Shown here one piece after another: positions 44,415 to 54,235 of a DNA stretch of 64,000 bases; the first letter of the stretch is position 1, and every line of letters begins with the position of its first letter. A model generated the notes under the pieces. The model ran no database searches. It saw only the letters and a list, made by a program, of their open reading frames with translations, and was not told the DNA's origin. The position numbers and the translations under genes are program-made. The stretch is from JACKDW01 sp964621785 (lineage in GTDB: Bacteria; Myxococcota_A; Polyangia; Nannocystales; Nannocystaceae): NCBI GenBank assembly GCA_964621785.1, contig CAZUPD010000005.1:75974-139973 (forward strand), given 5' to 3'.

Positions 44415-45197
44415 TTAGTGCTCGATTAAAAACTCGCGGATCCGGGCATAAAATGGCTGCGACACCACCAGGGACGAATGCCCGCCCGGGAGGACGATGT
44501 AGTCCTCTGGATCGACGCCGGGGAGCCTCCCCGGGTCAGGGCAAAACGCATCGTCGGTCGCGTGGATCTGGCGCAGCGGGACATCGCCGGGCATCGGTGC
44601 GGCGAGCAGCTGATTGAGAAACCGGCTGTGGGGGATGACCTGCCAGATCGACGGACTAAACAACCCCACCGCGGCGACTCCGGCGAGTGCCAACCAGGTG
44701 CCGCGGGCTGGTGCGCCGAGGATGACGGCCCGTCGGACCCACCGCTCGCCCCCGAGAAATTTGAGTAGATACAACGAAACCAACCCGCCCATGCTAAAGC
44801 CGATCAGGTCGACCGCGTCGACATCGAGTTCCTCGACGATCGACTGGATCCGCGCCTGCAAGCCCTCGGCGGTGCGCCGGAGCGAGGCGAGTTGGAAGGT
44901 CCCGTGGTGGTAGGTAAACACGGCCCGACCGTCGGCCCGCAGGCGTGTAGCGAGCGGTTGCATGGTCCCACGCGTGCCCAAAAATCCATGTACAAGCACA
45001 ATTGGTCGGGCATCCTCTCGCACCCAGGAGACATCGCCGGGGATGCGATTGCCACGCAGCAGGGCGCGGACATAGCCGAGGCTGTGTTCGACGGTGCGGT
45101 AGGCCCGTTGCACCCGACTCTTCTTGCCGCTCACCAACAAAGAGTAACAGGCGTTTGCCCAATCGCTGTCATCGCTGCAATTTGGGTCGCCACACAT
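44415..45197 (-). CDS. lipase-like alpha/beta hydrolase
   Basis: A 260-residue alpha/beta hydrolase of the EstA/lipase class. The oxyanion segment is VLVHGFLGTRGTM, the nucleophile Ser135 lies in GFSMGG, an acid is near 215 (ATDDAF), and His240 is in LPGGHSSLV. No signal peptide is visible, so it is probably cytosolic. The first 50 residues are Cys-containing and poorly conserved in character, so the start may be further in. Confidence 0.75.
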   Translation of the reverse strand: MCGDPNCSDDSDWANACYSLLVSGKKSRVQRAYRTVEHSLGYVRALLRGNRIPGDVSWVREDARPIVLVHGFLGTRGTMQPLATRLRADGRAVFTYHHGTFQLASLRRTAEGLQARIQSIVEELDVDAVDLIGFSMGGLVSLYLLKFLGGERWVRRAVILGAPARGTWLALAGVAAVGLFSPSIWQVIPHSRFLNQLLAAPMPGDVPLRQIHATDDAFCPDPGRLPGVDPEDYIVLPGGHSSLVVSQPFYARIREFLIEH

Positions 45198-45507
45198 GGT
45201 GCACAGCGGGAGGTACGTGCTTGCGCACAGGTGTTCGCAGCTTCATCAGATGCGCTTCGAGACAGGCGAAAAGCGTTCCCAAAATATCGGCCCTGACGTA
45301 CCTGTCGTGGCGATACCTGCAGATTTTGGCCAACGAAGGAGCGTGAACCAAGGGTCGCAGGTCGACCCGGTTGGACCGGTGTGGTGTGCTCGCGTGTCAG
45401 GTGCGACCGCGAGTTTTGCGGGGTCGAGGCTCTCGCGCCGAAGATCTTGTAGAGAGTGCGACCGTACGCGGCCAGCTGCGGACCTTCTGCAACCGCGACA
45501 GCTGCGG
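45198..45507. other. intergenic region, no gene seen
   Basis: About 310 bp between two minus-strand genes. I see no start signal, terminator hairpin or repeat that I can support. Confidence 0.5.
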
Positions 45508-46365
45508 TTAGCGAACGGTCGAGTGCGGAATTTCCGGCAACATCCGGCGAAACATTCCACCACCTGTTTGATTGGACAGTTGAAGATGTCTCGCCGCCGC
45601 GTCACTGGCCAAGCGTGTACCAGGGAATGCCTCGGCTGCCTGCTCGTAGTAGCGAAGCGCCTCGTCGAGCGCACCCAAGGATTCGTGGGCCTGGGCGAGG
45701 TGGTAGAGATACACGACCCGAGCCGGGTTGTAGCCGAGAGAATCGAGGCCCGCTTGGAGGTGGGAAATGCCGCGCCGGGCATCTCCCATGCGGGAGAGGC
45801 ACAAGCCCTCGAGGGCTGCCCAAGCCCGGGCAACGGTGTGACGATAGGTCGCCGGGACCAGGCGCAGGCACGCGTTGCGGTCGCGTCGAATCGCCTGCAG
45901 CCGCTGGAGATCAGGTTTATTTGCCAATACAAACAGTTCGTGGTGCCCGTAGGCCGCGAGGGCTTCGAGGTGTGGCGACAACTTCGGCGAGGGGAGGGCG
46001 TAGACCTCGGCAGCCTCTCGCAGGCGCCACTGTGCGACCAACAACCCGCCGAGTTGGGCCCGGGTCAGCCACTGGCGTTCGATGCTGATCGCTTCGCCAG
46101 CCAACGCCAGGGAAAGTTCCCGCTGTAAACGCTGTTCGATGCTGCGATGGTGTCCGCTAGCGATCGCCCGCCGCAACTGCTCTGCTTCGAGTCGAGCCCG
46201 TCGCTGGCGACTGTGGCCGATGAACAAAAACGTGCTCACACACAGACACAACAGCAACAGCGCCGTGCTCGAAGGTTCGACGATACACCCGGGCGCCACG
46301 ACCAAACTCATCACGAGGGCGAGTGGGACTCCCCGCGGCAGGCGACTTGCCGGATCACGCTTCAC
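45508..46365 (-). CDS. membrane-anchored TPR-like protein
   Basis: A 285-residue protein with two N-terminal hydrophobic segments (PLALVMSLVVAPGC and ALLLLCLCVSTFLFIGH) and then helical pairs of TPR type, clearest in VVYLYHLAQAHESLGALDEALRYYEQAAEAFPG near the C-terminus. No enzymatic motif. It may tether a complex to the inner membrane. Confidence 0.65.
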   Translation of the reverse strand: MKRDPASRLPRGVPLALVMSLVVAPGCIVEPSSTALLLLCLCVSTFLFIGHSRQRRARLEAEQLRRAIASGHHRSIEQRLQRELSLALAGEAISIERQWLTRAQLGGLLVAQWRLREAAEVYALPSPKLSPHLEALAAYGHHELFVLANKPDLQRLQAIRRDRNACLRLVPATYRHTVARAWAALEGLCLSRMGDARRGISHLQAGLDSLGYNPARVVYLYHLAQAHESLGALDEALRYYEQAAEAFPGTRLASDAAARHLQLSNQTGGGMFRRMLPEIPHSTVR

Positions 46366-46701
46366 CGTCCCACACTATACCGCGGGTGACCGGCAGCGTT
46401 GTGCCAACGCAACCGCAAATTCTGGTGCGAATCGACGTGTACAGTGAGTGCCGCGTGACCGACCTGTGGGCACGCGATATACGAGGTCAAAACCAGACAC
46501 ATGACTGCGCCGAGCGGTGATTACTCGAGTCGAGACCGCTGGCTTTCCGCGTGGTCCTCGAACTTGGCCGGTTCGCAGGCATTTTCATCACGACGTGGAT
46601 TTCTCGATTGACCGCTGGGCGATCACCAAATTTCGTTGCGAGGCGCGAGAAAAACCGCGGGTTGCTAGCCAAAAAAACAGTCTGGCGGTACCCATGCAGG
46701 G
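46366..46701. other. intergenic region between divergent genes, no gene seen
   Basis: About 335 bp upstream of asnB and the TPR gene. No repeat, hairpin or ORF with coding character was found; it presumably holds both promoters. Confidence 0.5.
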
Positions 46702-48654
46702 ATGTGTGGGATCGCAGGCTTTGTCGGCGACTTTGATCCGGCGCAGTTGCCTGCCATGGCGACGGCACTCGCCCATCGCGGCCCCGACGACCGCGGACAG
46801 TTTTGGGATCCGAAGGCGCGTGTCGGTTTGGTTCACACCCGATTGAGCATCCTCGACACCAGCTCCGAAGGTCACCAGCCGATGACTGTCGCGGGCACCG
46901 GCGTGTGGCTGACCTACAACGGCGAGCTGTTTAACTTTCCGACCCTGCGCAAACAGATGCGAGCTCGTGGCGTGGTGTTGCGCAGTCGCTGCGACGCCGA
47001 AGTGCTTGTACATCTGTATCTGCAACACGGCGACCGCATGTTTGAGCACCTCGACGGGATGTATGCCTTCGCCATTTGGGATTCGGCGAAGCGTTCGCTG
47101 TTGCTCGCGCGCGATGGTTTGGGCGTCAAACCTCTGTACCTCGCCCACACGCCCGGTGGGATTGCCTTTGCCTCTGAGCTCAAGGCGCTGTTGCAACTCG
47201 CCGAGGTTCCGCGAACACCTGACCGAAGGGCCATTCACCAGTATCTCGCCTATTTGTGGGCACCGGCGCCGCGGACGATGTTGGAGCACATCAAAAAAGT
47301 GCCCCTTGGGACAGCTATTACAGTGAGCGAAGGACAAATCGTCCGGCGATTTCGCCACTACCAGATCCCATTTGATGGCTCGCGTCGTCGCGGATCTCGC
47401 CGGGCGTTGGCCGAGGAACTTCGGCATACCGTGACCGATGCCGTCCACCGTCAACTGCTCAGCGATGTCCCGGTCGGTGCCTTTTTGTCCGGTGGCCTCG
47501 ACTCCTCGTCGATCGTGGCGATGGCGACCTCGCGCCAGGACCCGAGCCAGTTTCCCTGCTATGCGATCGGGTTTTCGGGCCGCGATCTCGACGGGGCACC
47601 GGCCGATCTTCCGTACGCACGGTTGGCCGCCCGGCACCTCCGGGTACCGCTCCATGAAATAAATGTACAGACAAATATCATCCAGCACCTGCGGCGGATG
47701 CTGTGGCACGCCGACGAGCCCCAGGCTGACCCCGCGGGCATCCTCACCATGTTGATCGCCCACGCGGCCCGTCAGGACGGGGTCAAGGTGTTGCTCTCGG
47801 GGACCGGCGGCGACGATGTGTTTTCGGGCTATCGCCGTCATCAAGCGCTGTGCATGACCAACTGGCTCGACGGTGTGCCACGCCCGGCACGCCGCGCCCT
47901 CGCCCAGGTCTCCGAACGCTTGGTCGGGCGGGGCACGCTCGGGCGTCGGCTCGCCAAGCTCATTCGCTATGCCGACGGCGACCCAACCGACCGGATTTTG
48001 GGGCATTTTTTGTGGTCGCCGGAGGAGCTGCGGAGAAATTTGTACCAACATGATTTTGCCGCAGAGCTCGACGGTTTCGATACGCAAGGACCCCTGCGGG
48101 CGAGTCTCGAGCAGATCCCCGACGAGCCCGACCCGCTCAACCGGATGCTCTACCTCGAATGTCAGCACTTCTTGGCCGACCACAACCTGCTGTACACCGA
48201 CAAGGCGAGCATGGCCCGTGGTATCGAAGTCCGGGTGCCGCTCATCGACCGTGCAGTGGTCGACCTATGTGCCCACCTGCCGCCCGAAGAAAAGTGTCGC
48301 CGCGGACAGGCAAAGGCCCTGTTTCGCCAGGCCGTGACCCCGTTGCTGCCGCCGGCGATCTTGTACCGGCCCAAGACCGGGTTTGGCCTCCCCCTGCGCC
48401 GTTGGATCCACCGTGAACTCGCCGATACATTGCGGATACATCTTTCACCGGAGGCCCTTGTGCGACGCGGCTGGTTTGACCCGACCGCGGTCTGGGACCT
48501 GATCGAACGCGACCGCGCCCATCGGGTCGACGCCTCCTATCTGATTTTCAGCCTGTTGTGTCTCGAGTTGTGGGCACAACTGTTCCTCGACCGCACCACG
48601 CCGCCGCAGTTCCCCCCGCTTGTGATCGACCGGGTGTTGCACCGGCCCCACTGA
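46702..48654 (+). CDS. asnB: asparagine synthase, glutamine-hydrolysing
   Basis: A 650-residue class B asparagine synthetase. Processing or use of Met1 exposes the Ntn nucleophile Cys2 in MCGIAGF. The glutaminase domain continues with HRGPDDRGQFW and TYNGELFNF; the synthetase domain has the PPi-loop SGGLDSSSIVAM (about residue 263) and GTGGDDVFSGYRRH. This long form commonly sits in exopolysaccharide or capsule loci. It is followed after 18 bp by a fused oxidoreductase gene often found with it. It probably modifies a sugar or peptide rather than serving only asparagine supply (inference). Confidence 0.9.
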   Translation: MCGIAGFVGDFDPAQLPAMATALAHRGPDDRGQFWDPKARVGLVHTRLSILDTSSEGHQPMTVAGTGVWLTYNGELFNFPTLRKQMRARGVVLRSRCDAEVLVHLYLQHGDRMFEHLDGMYAFAIWDSAKRSLLLARDGLGVKPLYLAHTPGGIAFASELKALLQLAEVPRTPDRRAIHQYLAYLWAPAPRTMLEHIKKVPLGTAITVSEGQIVRRFRHYQIPFDGSRRRGSRRALAEELRHTVTDAVHRQLLSDVPVGAFLSGGLDSSSIVAMATSRQDPSQFPCYAIGFSGRDLDGAPADLPYARLAARHLRVPLHEINVQTNIIQHLRRMLWHADEPQADPAGILTMLIAHAARQDGVKVLLSGTGGDDVFSGYRRHQALCMTNWLDGVPRPARRALAQVSERLVGRGTLGRRLAKLIRYADGDPTDRILGHFLWSPEELRRNLYQHDFAAELDGFDTQGPLRASLEQIPDEPDPLNRMLYLECQHFLADHNLLYTDKASMARGIEVRVPLIDRAVVDLCAHLPPEEKCRRGQAKALFRQAVTPLLPPAILYRPKTGFGLPLRRWIHRELADTLRIHLSPEALVRRGWFDPTAVWDLIERDRAHRVDASYLIFSLLCLELWAQLFLDRTTPPQFPPLVIDRVLHRPH

Positions 48655-48672
48655 GCTTTCCGAGCGACGCCC

Positions 48673-50874
48673 ATGAAACAGGTTTCTCAACACTATCGCA
48701 CCGGCGAGTTGACCCTCATCGATGTACCTGCACCAATCTGCCGCGACGGCGGCGTCGTGATCGCAACCTCGGCCTCGCTGATCAGCGCTGGCACCGAGAA
48801 AGTCCTCATGGATCTGGCCAAGGCCAGTTTGGTCGGCAAAGCCGTGGCCCGCCCGGATCTCGTGCGCAAGGTTGTCACCAAAGCTCGTCAGGAAGGCATC
48901 AAGAATACGCTGCGCAAGGTGCAGGCGAAACTCGATACCCCGATTCCGCTGGGGTACAGCTGTGCCGGAGAAGTCGTCGAAGTCGGTCGCCACGGCGGTA
49001 CGTTCAGCGTCGGCGACCGGGTCGCCTGCGGGGGGGCGGGTTATGCCAACCACGCCGAGGTCAACTTTGTCCCCAAACACCTGTGTGTCCCACTTCCGCC
49101 CGGGGTCGCCGACGAGGATGCGGCTTTTGTCACCGTCGGATCGATCGCATTGCAGGGTGTTCGCCAGGCCGAGGTGACACTCGGTGAGCGGGTGGTGGTG
49201 ATCGGCCTTGGGTTGATCGGATTGATGACTGTACAAATACTGGTGGGAGCGGGGTGCCGGGTGCTCGGCTACGACCTCGACCCGAACCGGGCAGCCCTCG
49301 CACAGGCCCTAGGCGCCGAGCTCGGGACCACCGACAGCGATGCCCTCACAGCCCGTACCCTCGATCTCAGTGAAGGACACGGGGCCGATGCCGTGATCGT
49401 CGCAGCGTCGACCAAAGGCGACGGCCCGATTCAATTCGCAGCTTCGTTGGCACGTCTCAAAGGCCGGGTGGTCGTGGTTGGTTTTGTCGGCATGAACCTC
49501 CCGCGCGACATCTTCTACCGCAAAGAGCTCGAGCTGCGATTGTCGATGTCGTACGGACCCGGGCGCTACGACCCGAGTTACGAGGAGGGCGGACACGACT
49601 ATCCCTATGCACATGTGCGCTGGACCGAGCAGCGCAACATGGCGGCGTTTGTCGAGCTGATCGCCCGCGGTGTGGTGACGCCACAACAGCTGATCACACA
49701 CCGCGTCGCGTTTGAGCAGGCGACCGAGGCCTACGCGTTGTTGCAGAGCAAGCAGCCGAGCCTGGGAATCGTGTTGACATACAATAACCGCCCGAGCGTT
49801 CACGACCTCGAGCGTGCGCGTACAGTCGAGGTCCCGCAGGCAAAACCAGTGACGGGCGAGCTCGGAGTCGGGGTGATCGGAGCCGGCAATTTCGCCCGCG
49901 GCGTGTTGCTCCCGGTGCTGGAGAAACAACCAGGCGTGCGCCTGACAGGGGTCGTCACCGCAACCGGAATGAGCGCAGAGGGCACGGCCAAGCGCTTCGG
50001 GTTTGCCTATGCATCGACCCGCGTCGACAAGGTGCTCCACGAAGATGCGGGCACCCAAGCCGTTGTGATAGCGACCCGACACGACCGCCACGCCGAGCTA
50101 GCGATCGCCGCGCTCCGGGCCGGAAAACAGGTGTTTGTCGAAAAACCGCTCGCGCTCACGCTCACCAGTCTACGCGAGGTCGAGAAAATTGCATATGCAC
50201 ACAGTAATCGGTTGATGGTCGGCTACAACCGCCGTTTCAGCCCGTTGGTCACCCGGCTGCGTGACGAGGTCGCGGGCCGAGGAGCGCTGCTGATGCACTA
50301 CCGTGTGAATGCCGGACACATCCCGGCCGATAGTTGGGTGCACCGTGCCGAGGGAGGTGGGAGAATCGTGGGCGAGGGATGCCATTTTATCGACACATTG
50401 AGCGCAGTCTGTGGCGAGTTACCGGTTTCGGTGATGGCGCTGGCCGCCGGCGGACAACAGGACTGTGTGAGCATACAAATGATGTTCGAGGGAGGGTCGG
50501 TGGCGACGCTGACCTACAGCGCGCTCGGAGATCCGTCACTTCCCAAGGAACGGCTCGAAGTGTTCGGAACGGGTGTGGCGGCGACACTCGACGATTTTCG
50601 AGAAGTGTGTGTCCACAAGAAAAACCGCCGTCAACGCGTGCGTGTGCGCAATCAAGACAAGGGCTTTGCGGGCGAGTTCGAGGCGTTTGTCGAGGCGGTG
50701 CGCAGTGGGGGGCCGATGCCGATCTCCCTGGCGAGTTTGGTGCGGACGACCGAGGCGACGTTTGCGGTGCATCAGTCGCTGCAAAGTGGGCACGTGGTCC
50801 GGCTCCCGCTCATTTGTAACGACGACACGAGCCGGGAATCGATGTCGCCCGAGGTGGCCGAATCGTCTCCATGA
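48673..50874 (+). CDS. fused zinc-type dehydrogenase and GFO/IDH/MocA oxidoreductase
   Basis: A 733-residue fusion. Residues 1-350 are a medium-chain alcohol dehydrogenase-like module (LGYSCAGEVVEVG, VVVIGLGLIGLMTVQ as NAD site); residues 395-720 are a GFO/IDH/MocA module (GVIGAGNFARG, then VEKPLALT). This bi-domain type typically acts on nucleotide sugars in surface polysaccharide synthesis; the substrate is unknown. It lies 18 bp behind asnB, probably in one operon. Two exact TGYANNTRCA palindromes lie within it. Confidence 0.85.
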   Translation: MKQVSQHYRTGELTLIDVPAPICRDGGVVIATSASLISAGTEKVLMDLAKASLVGKAVARPDLVRKVVTKARQEGIKNTLRKVQAKLDTPIPLGYSCAGEVVEVGRHGGTFSVGDRVACGGAGYANHAEVNFVPKHLCVPLPPGVADEDAAFVTVGSIALQGVRQAEVTLGERVVVIGLGLIGLMTVQILVGAGCRVLGYDLDPNRAALAQALGAELGTTDSDALTARTLDLSEGHGADAVIVAASTKGDGPIQFAASLARLKGRVVVVGFVGMNLPRDIFYRKELELRLSMSYGPGRYDPSYEEGGHDYPYAHVRWTEQRNMAAFVELIARGVVTPQQLITHRVAFEQATEAYALLQSKQPSLGIVLTYNNRPSVHDLERARTVEVPQAKPVTGELGVGVIGAGNFARGVLLPVLEKQPGVRLTGVVTATGMSAEGTAKRFGFAYASTRVDKVLHEDAGTQAVVIATRHDRHAELAIAALRAGKQVFVEKPLALTLTSLREVEKIAYAHSNRLMVGYNRRFSPLVTRLRDEVAGRGALLMHYRVNAGHIPADSWVHRAEGGGRIVGEGCHFIDTLSAVCGELPVSVMALAAGGQQDCVSIQMMFEGGSVATLTYSALGDPSLPKERLEVFGTGVAATLDDFREVCVHKKNRRQRVRVRNQDKGFAGEFEAFVEAVRSGGPMPISLASLVRTTEATFAVHQSLQSGHVVRLPLICNDDTSRESMSPEVAESSP

Positions 50875-50910
50875 GTGATGCCCCCTTGCCCGGCAAACAA
50901 TATTGTATCA

Positions 50911-51627
50911 TCAACGAATCGTACCGCGTGCGGGCCTAGCAAACCGGCCCCGGAGGACAAACCAGGCATCCCACGGAAGTGAACGCACCCGCCGCAGGCC
51001 CGTGGACCACCAGAAGTTGAGGTTGATCGACGGTTCGAGGGCGGTGACGTGGTGCCACCAAAATCGCGGAATGAACAGCGCCTGCCCGGGGCCGATGGTC
51101 ACCAGTCGGGTGCGGTGGGGTTGAACGGGGCGAAGTTCGGCATCCGCGAGAGGGAGTACGCGTGTAGGCGCTGGCGCTCCCCCGGGGGGTACAGGGCGAT
51201 GCGCTTGCGGCCATAGATTTGTACAAGCAAGTTTTCGTTGGCGTCCTGGTGAAGCGGCGAGACGGTGTGGGCCGGCCCGACCCACAGCTTTTGTCGTTGC
51301 CAGCGGGCGGGCAAATGCTCGGGTGACCTTCGGGCCGAGCTGTTGGACTGCGGTGGCGATGTAGTCGCAGTGAGTGGCTCCGGGAACCCATGACGCGACG
51401 ACATCCCGCAGTCGCTTGGTCGACATTCCCAAACCGGCCTCGGGCGTACCCCTCACGAATCCGTTGTGCGTGTGGACAACGGTGACCAAAGCATCGCCAT
51501 ACTGTGAGGACAGGGCCTCGTGCGTCCACCTGCGGGCCGGACATCGGTCACAGATTCCCTCGACGACAACAGGCTTACCGGGGACGACCCACGACTGATG
51601 AAACGCGCGGGCCGAAGGAGCTGCCAC
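50911..51627 (-). pseudogene. cupin-8/JmjC-like dioxygenase gene split by two frameshifts
   Basis: The protein is spread over two frames. The first frame gives FHQSWVVPGKPVVVEG and RRWTHEALSSQYGD, typical of the N-terminus of cupin-8 proteins; near 51305-51325 the sense moves to the second frame (KLWVGPAHTVSPLHQDANENLLVQIYG, with the HxD iron motif); near 51105 it returns to the first (GPGQALFIPRFWWHHV). The two shifts cancel. GTG 51627 is a guess for the start. It is either a decayed 2-oxoglutarate/Fe(II) oxygenase or an intact gene with two base errors. Confidence 0.7.
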
Positions 51628-51772
51628 AGTTGGAGTGTCACCGATGAAGTTTGGAAAAATCTCGTTGCATTTTGAAGATGTGAGAATCAGACATTTGTAT
51701 TTTGCTGATGCAGAAACGAGCGTCGGTGGGGCCGTCCACAGAATCGCTCGCATCGCTCGGCAATCGATGCGC

Positions 51773-52831
51773 TCAACCGACCACCGGATACCGGCGCTCT
51801 TCGTAGAGTGCATCGAGCATTTGTTGCATCGTCAACTCTACATGCCGGTACAAAACCGATAACCTGCGCTCACTCCCACCAGTCAGATCGCGGCGACCTG
51901 GATCGATCGGGTGGCCGACCTCGACCGTGACCTTTGACGGCAGTGGCAAATAGGGCAGGGCACAGGTCGGGCCGACCAAGATCCCCCACGGTGCGGCGAG
52001 TAAAATCGGGAGCGAGTGGATCCGCAGCAGACGGTCGAGTTTGAGGCGTTTGGCCAACCTTCGGCCTTGGCTGAGGACCAATAGGGTCTCGTGATTGCCG
52101 GCTCCGACCACCGGAATGATCGGGGCTCCGGTACGGATCGCCTGGCGTAAGAAACCTGTTCGACCAGCCAGGACGATTTTTCGCCGGTGGCGAAACGGTC
52201 GCATGTTTTCGATGTCCCCCCCGGGAAACACCAGCAGTTTGCGACCGTCGTCGAGCAGATCGCGGGCGGTTCCCCGGCGGGCCGGGACGATGCCGACCGA
52301 GCGCACGACTTCGGCGATCCGGGGGACGCGAAACAGAAGGTCGTGGGCGAGGATATAGACCGGGTCGCGGAAGCCAAACTTTTGGTAGTAGGGGATTAAA
52401 AACAGGCCGTCGACCGGGTTGAGACCGCCGTTGTGGTTGCCGACCAAAACTGCAGCACCCTCGGGGATCCGCTCCAAGCCGCGGACGTCCAATCGGTGGT
52501 AGCGGGCGAGGACATCAAAGCCCTGGATGGCTTTGGCAAGGGCGGTGGCACTGACGGGAAACTTTGAGGTGTCGCCGATCGAATCGTCGCGGGAAGGTGG
52601 GTCGGAAGCTTGTTCAGCGAGACTGGGATCGTGCTCGGCTCGGTCGAGGTCAACGTGGCCAGCAGCAAAGTGCTGTCGGTCGACGTCCGGGAAACCTTGG
52701 CCGAGGGTCGGAGCGACGGCAGCAGAAACTTGCCCCACACGGCTCGGAACGTGCTCGGTTCGGTCGCGGTCTGGACAACCTTGCTCGACCGGGGGGGCGT
52801 GCTCCAACGCGTCTTGTTCGGGCGTGCGCAC
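51773..52831 (-). CDS. lysophospholipid acyltransferase family protein
   Basis: About 352 residues, ending VVG at 51773. The C-terminal 250 residues have PlsC/LPLAT features: VLVGNHNGGLNPVDG as the variant catalytic block, VPARRGTARDLL, VFPGGDIENMRPF and a long hydrophobic PILLAAPWGILVG. The 100 residues before are low-complexity (Glu/Asp/Pro/His) and the start is unclear; GTG 52831 avoids overlap with the hydrolase gene. It likely acylates a lipid at the inner membrane. Confidence 0.7.
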   Translation of the reverse strand: MRTPEQDALEHAPPVEQGCPDRDRTEHVPSRVGQVSAAVAPTLGQGFPDVDRQHFAAGHVDLDRAEHDPSLAEQASDPPSRDDSIGDTSKFPVSATALAKAIQGFDVLARYHRLDVRGLERIPEGAAVLVGNHNGGLNPVDGLFLIPYYQKFGFRDPVYILAHDLLFRVPRIAEVVRSVGIVPARRGTARDLLDDGRKLLVFPGGDIENMRPFRHRRKIVLAGRTGFLRQAIRTGAPIIPVVGAGNHETLLVLSQGRRLAKRLKLDRLLRIHSLPILLAAPWGILVGPTCALPYLPLPSKVTVEVGHPIDPGRRDLTGGSERRLSVLYRHVELTMQQMLDALYEERRYPVVG

Positions 52832-52905
52832 GACTTGTAGCCCCCCGGGGTTCGGAAGGCTCGGTTCGACTGGGAGGTCGGCCGCGGGTCCGGTATCGGC
52901 AGAGG

Positions 52906-53820
52906 TCAGGCTGATGCCCGAAGCTTGGCACGCTCGCGCATGTTCGTCGATACCCGCAGGCTCGGGCCGTCGCGAAATGCTCCGCGAATGAAGCGAACCA
53001 TCCGTCGGGTCAATGCCTCCGGCTGCTCCATAAACCCGCAGTGACCAAAGTTTGCCCACTCTTCGAGCTCGATGTGTGCGGGCAAATGCTCGTGGAAAAA
53101 CTCAAATTGGCAACGCGGTAAAATCCATTCTTCGCGCCCCCAGATAAAAAGCCCGGGCATCTTCAGCGCCCGCAGGTCGTCGGAGGTGAGGAGGTCTTCA
53201 GGGCGAATGTCGTCGATCAGGCGGCGCATTTCAGGGTGGGCAAAGCGTCCGCGAATGCCCATGGCCAAGGCGTGACGCAGGACGCGGGGCGAGTGGGCAA
53301 ACATCCGATCGACGAAGTTGAGGGCCTCGGTGTAGCGCTCGATCCGGAACGTATTGAGGAAGGTTTGTAACTCGCCCTCGGGCATCGGCGCGCCACCGGG
53401 GGAGATCAACACGAGGCCACGGACTTTTTGCGGACGCGAGATGGCGTAGCGAATCGCACCGAGGCCGCCCATCGAGTTGCCGATGACAATTGCAGGTTCA
53501 TCGATCAATCGATCGAGGGTTTCGTGGAGACCGGCGAGCATAGCTTCACGCCCGAGACCCGCAGCAGGCACATCGCTGAGGCCATGGCCGGGCATGTCGG
53601 GGGCGATGACTCGGCGGGTGTGGGGGACAAACCGCCGCAGCAGTCCCGAGTAGGATATCGCGTTGGCGCTAAATCCATGTAGCATCACGATCGGTGGCAG
53701 CGGCCCCTGACCGACACCATCGAGCGCATGGATGCGTCCGACCGAAGTCATCAGCCACCGGCTTTTGAGACCTTGGGCATTGAGGACACGACGGGCGAGG
53801 CGTTCAGGTGCGGTGATCAA
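52906..53820 (-). CDS. alpha/beta hydrolase
   Basis: About 304 residues. TTG 53820 is proposed because GAGGAG lies seven bases upstream; a TTG at 53853 is also in frame. The fold is marked by VMLHGFSANAISYSGLL, VIAPDMPGHGLSDVP, nucleophile Ser in VIGNSMGG and the final His in NFGHCGFMEQPE. Substrate unknown. It is read before the acyltransferase gene, so both may work on the same lipid or ester (inference). Confidence 0.75.
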   Translation of the reverse strand: MITAPERLARRVLNAQGLKSRWLMTSVGRIHALDGVGQGPLPPIVMLHGFSANAISYSGLLRRFVPHTRRVIAPDMPGHGLSDVPAAGLGREAMLAGLHETLDRLIDEPAIVIGNSMGGLGAIRYAISRPQKVRGLVLISPGGAPMPEGELQTFLNTFRIERYTEALNFVDRMFAHSPRVLRHALAMGIRGRFAHPEMRRLIDDIRPEDLLTSDDLRALKMPGLFIWGREEWILPRCQFEFFHEHLPAHIELEEWANFGHCGFMEQPEALTRRMVRFIRGAFRDGPSLRVSTNMRERAKLRASA

Positions 53821-54235
53821 AGGGCATCTCCTCGAAGTAGAGCCAGAATTCAAGCAGCTCGTACATCAGGATGTCCATAAATCAGTGTTTCTGCCGAGTG
53901 GCACGGATCACAGCTCAAACTGCGAGACGCCGTGCACACCTTCAAATTGCTGCGCTCGCGCGACGAGCGTCGGCGTAAGTACGGGTTTTGGTTCGATCTC
54001 GCCGACTTTTCGGGGGCATCGACAGTGACTCCTGATATGTCCAAAAAGACACGTCGACGTGCCATGTGTAGATGCGTACACGCAGGCATATTTTTTCCGA
54101 CTTGTCGAACCTTTGCCGATCATGATGGGTGGCGGGGCCAGCGGGTGACTTCGAACGAAGATCCCGACGTGAAAGATGGGGCGGCAAGCTGGCCAAGGGG
54201 GATCTCGCGGGTGCAGTTGACCCGGGAGACAAGCG
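53821..54235. other. intergenic region between divergent genes, no gene seen
   Basis: About 415 bp between the hydrolase and the TonB-like gene. Only a one-mismatch TGYANNTRCA variant (TGTAGATGCG near 54066) stands out. Confidence 0.45.
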
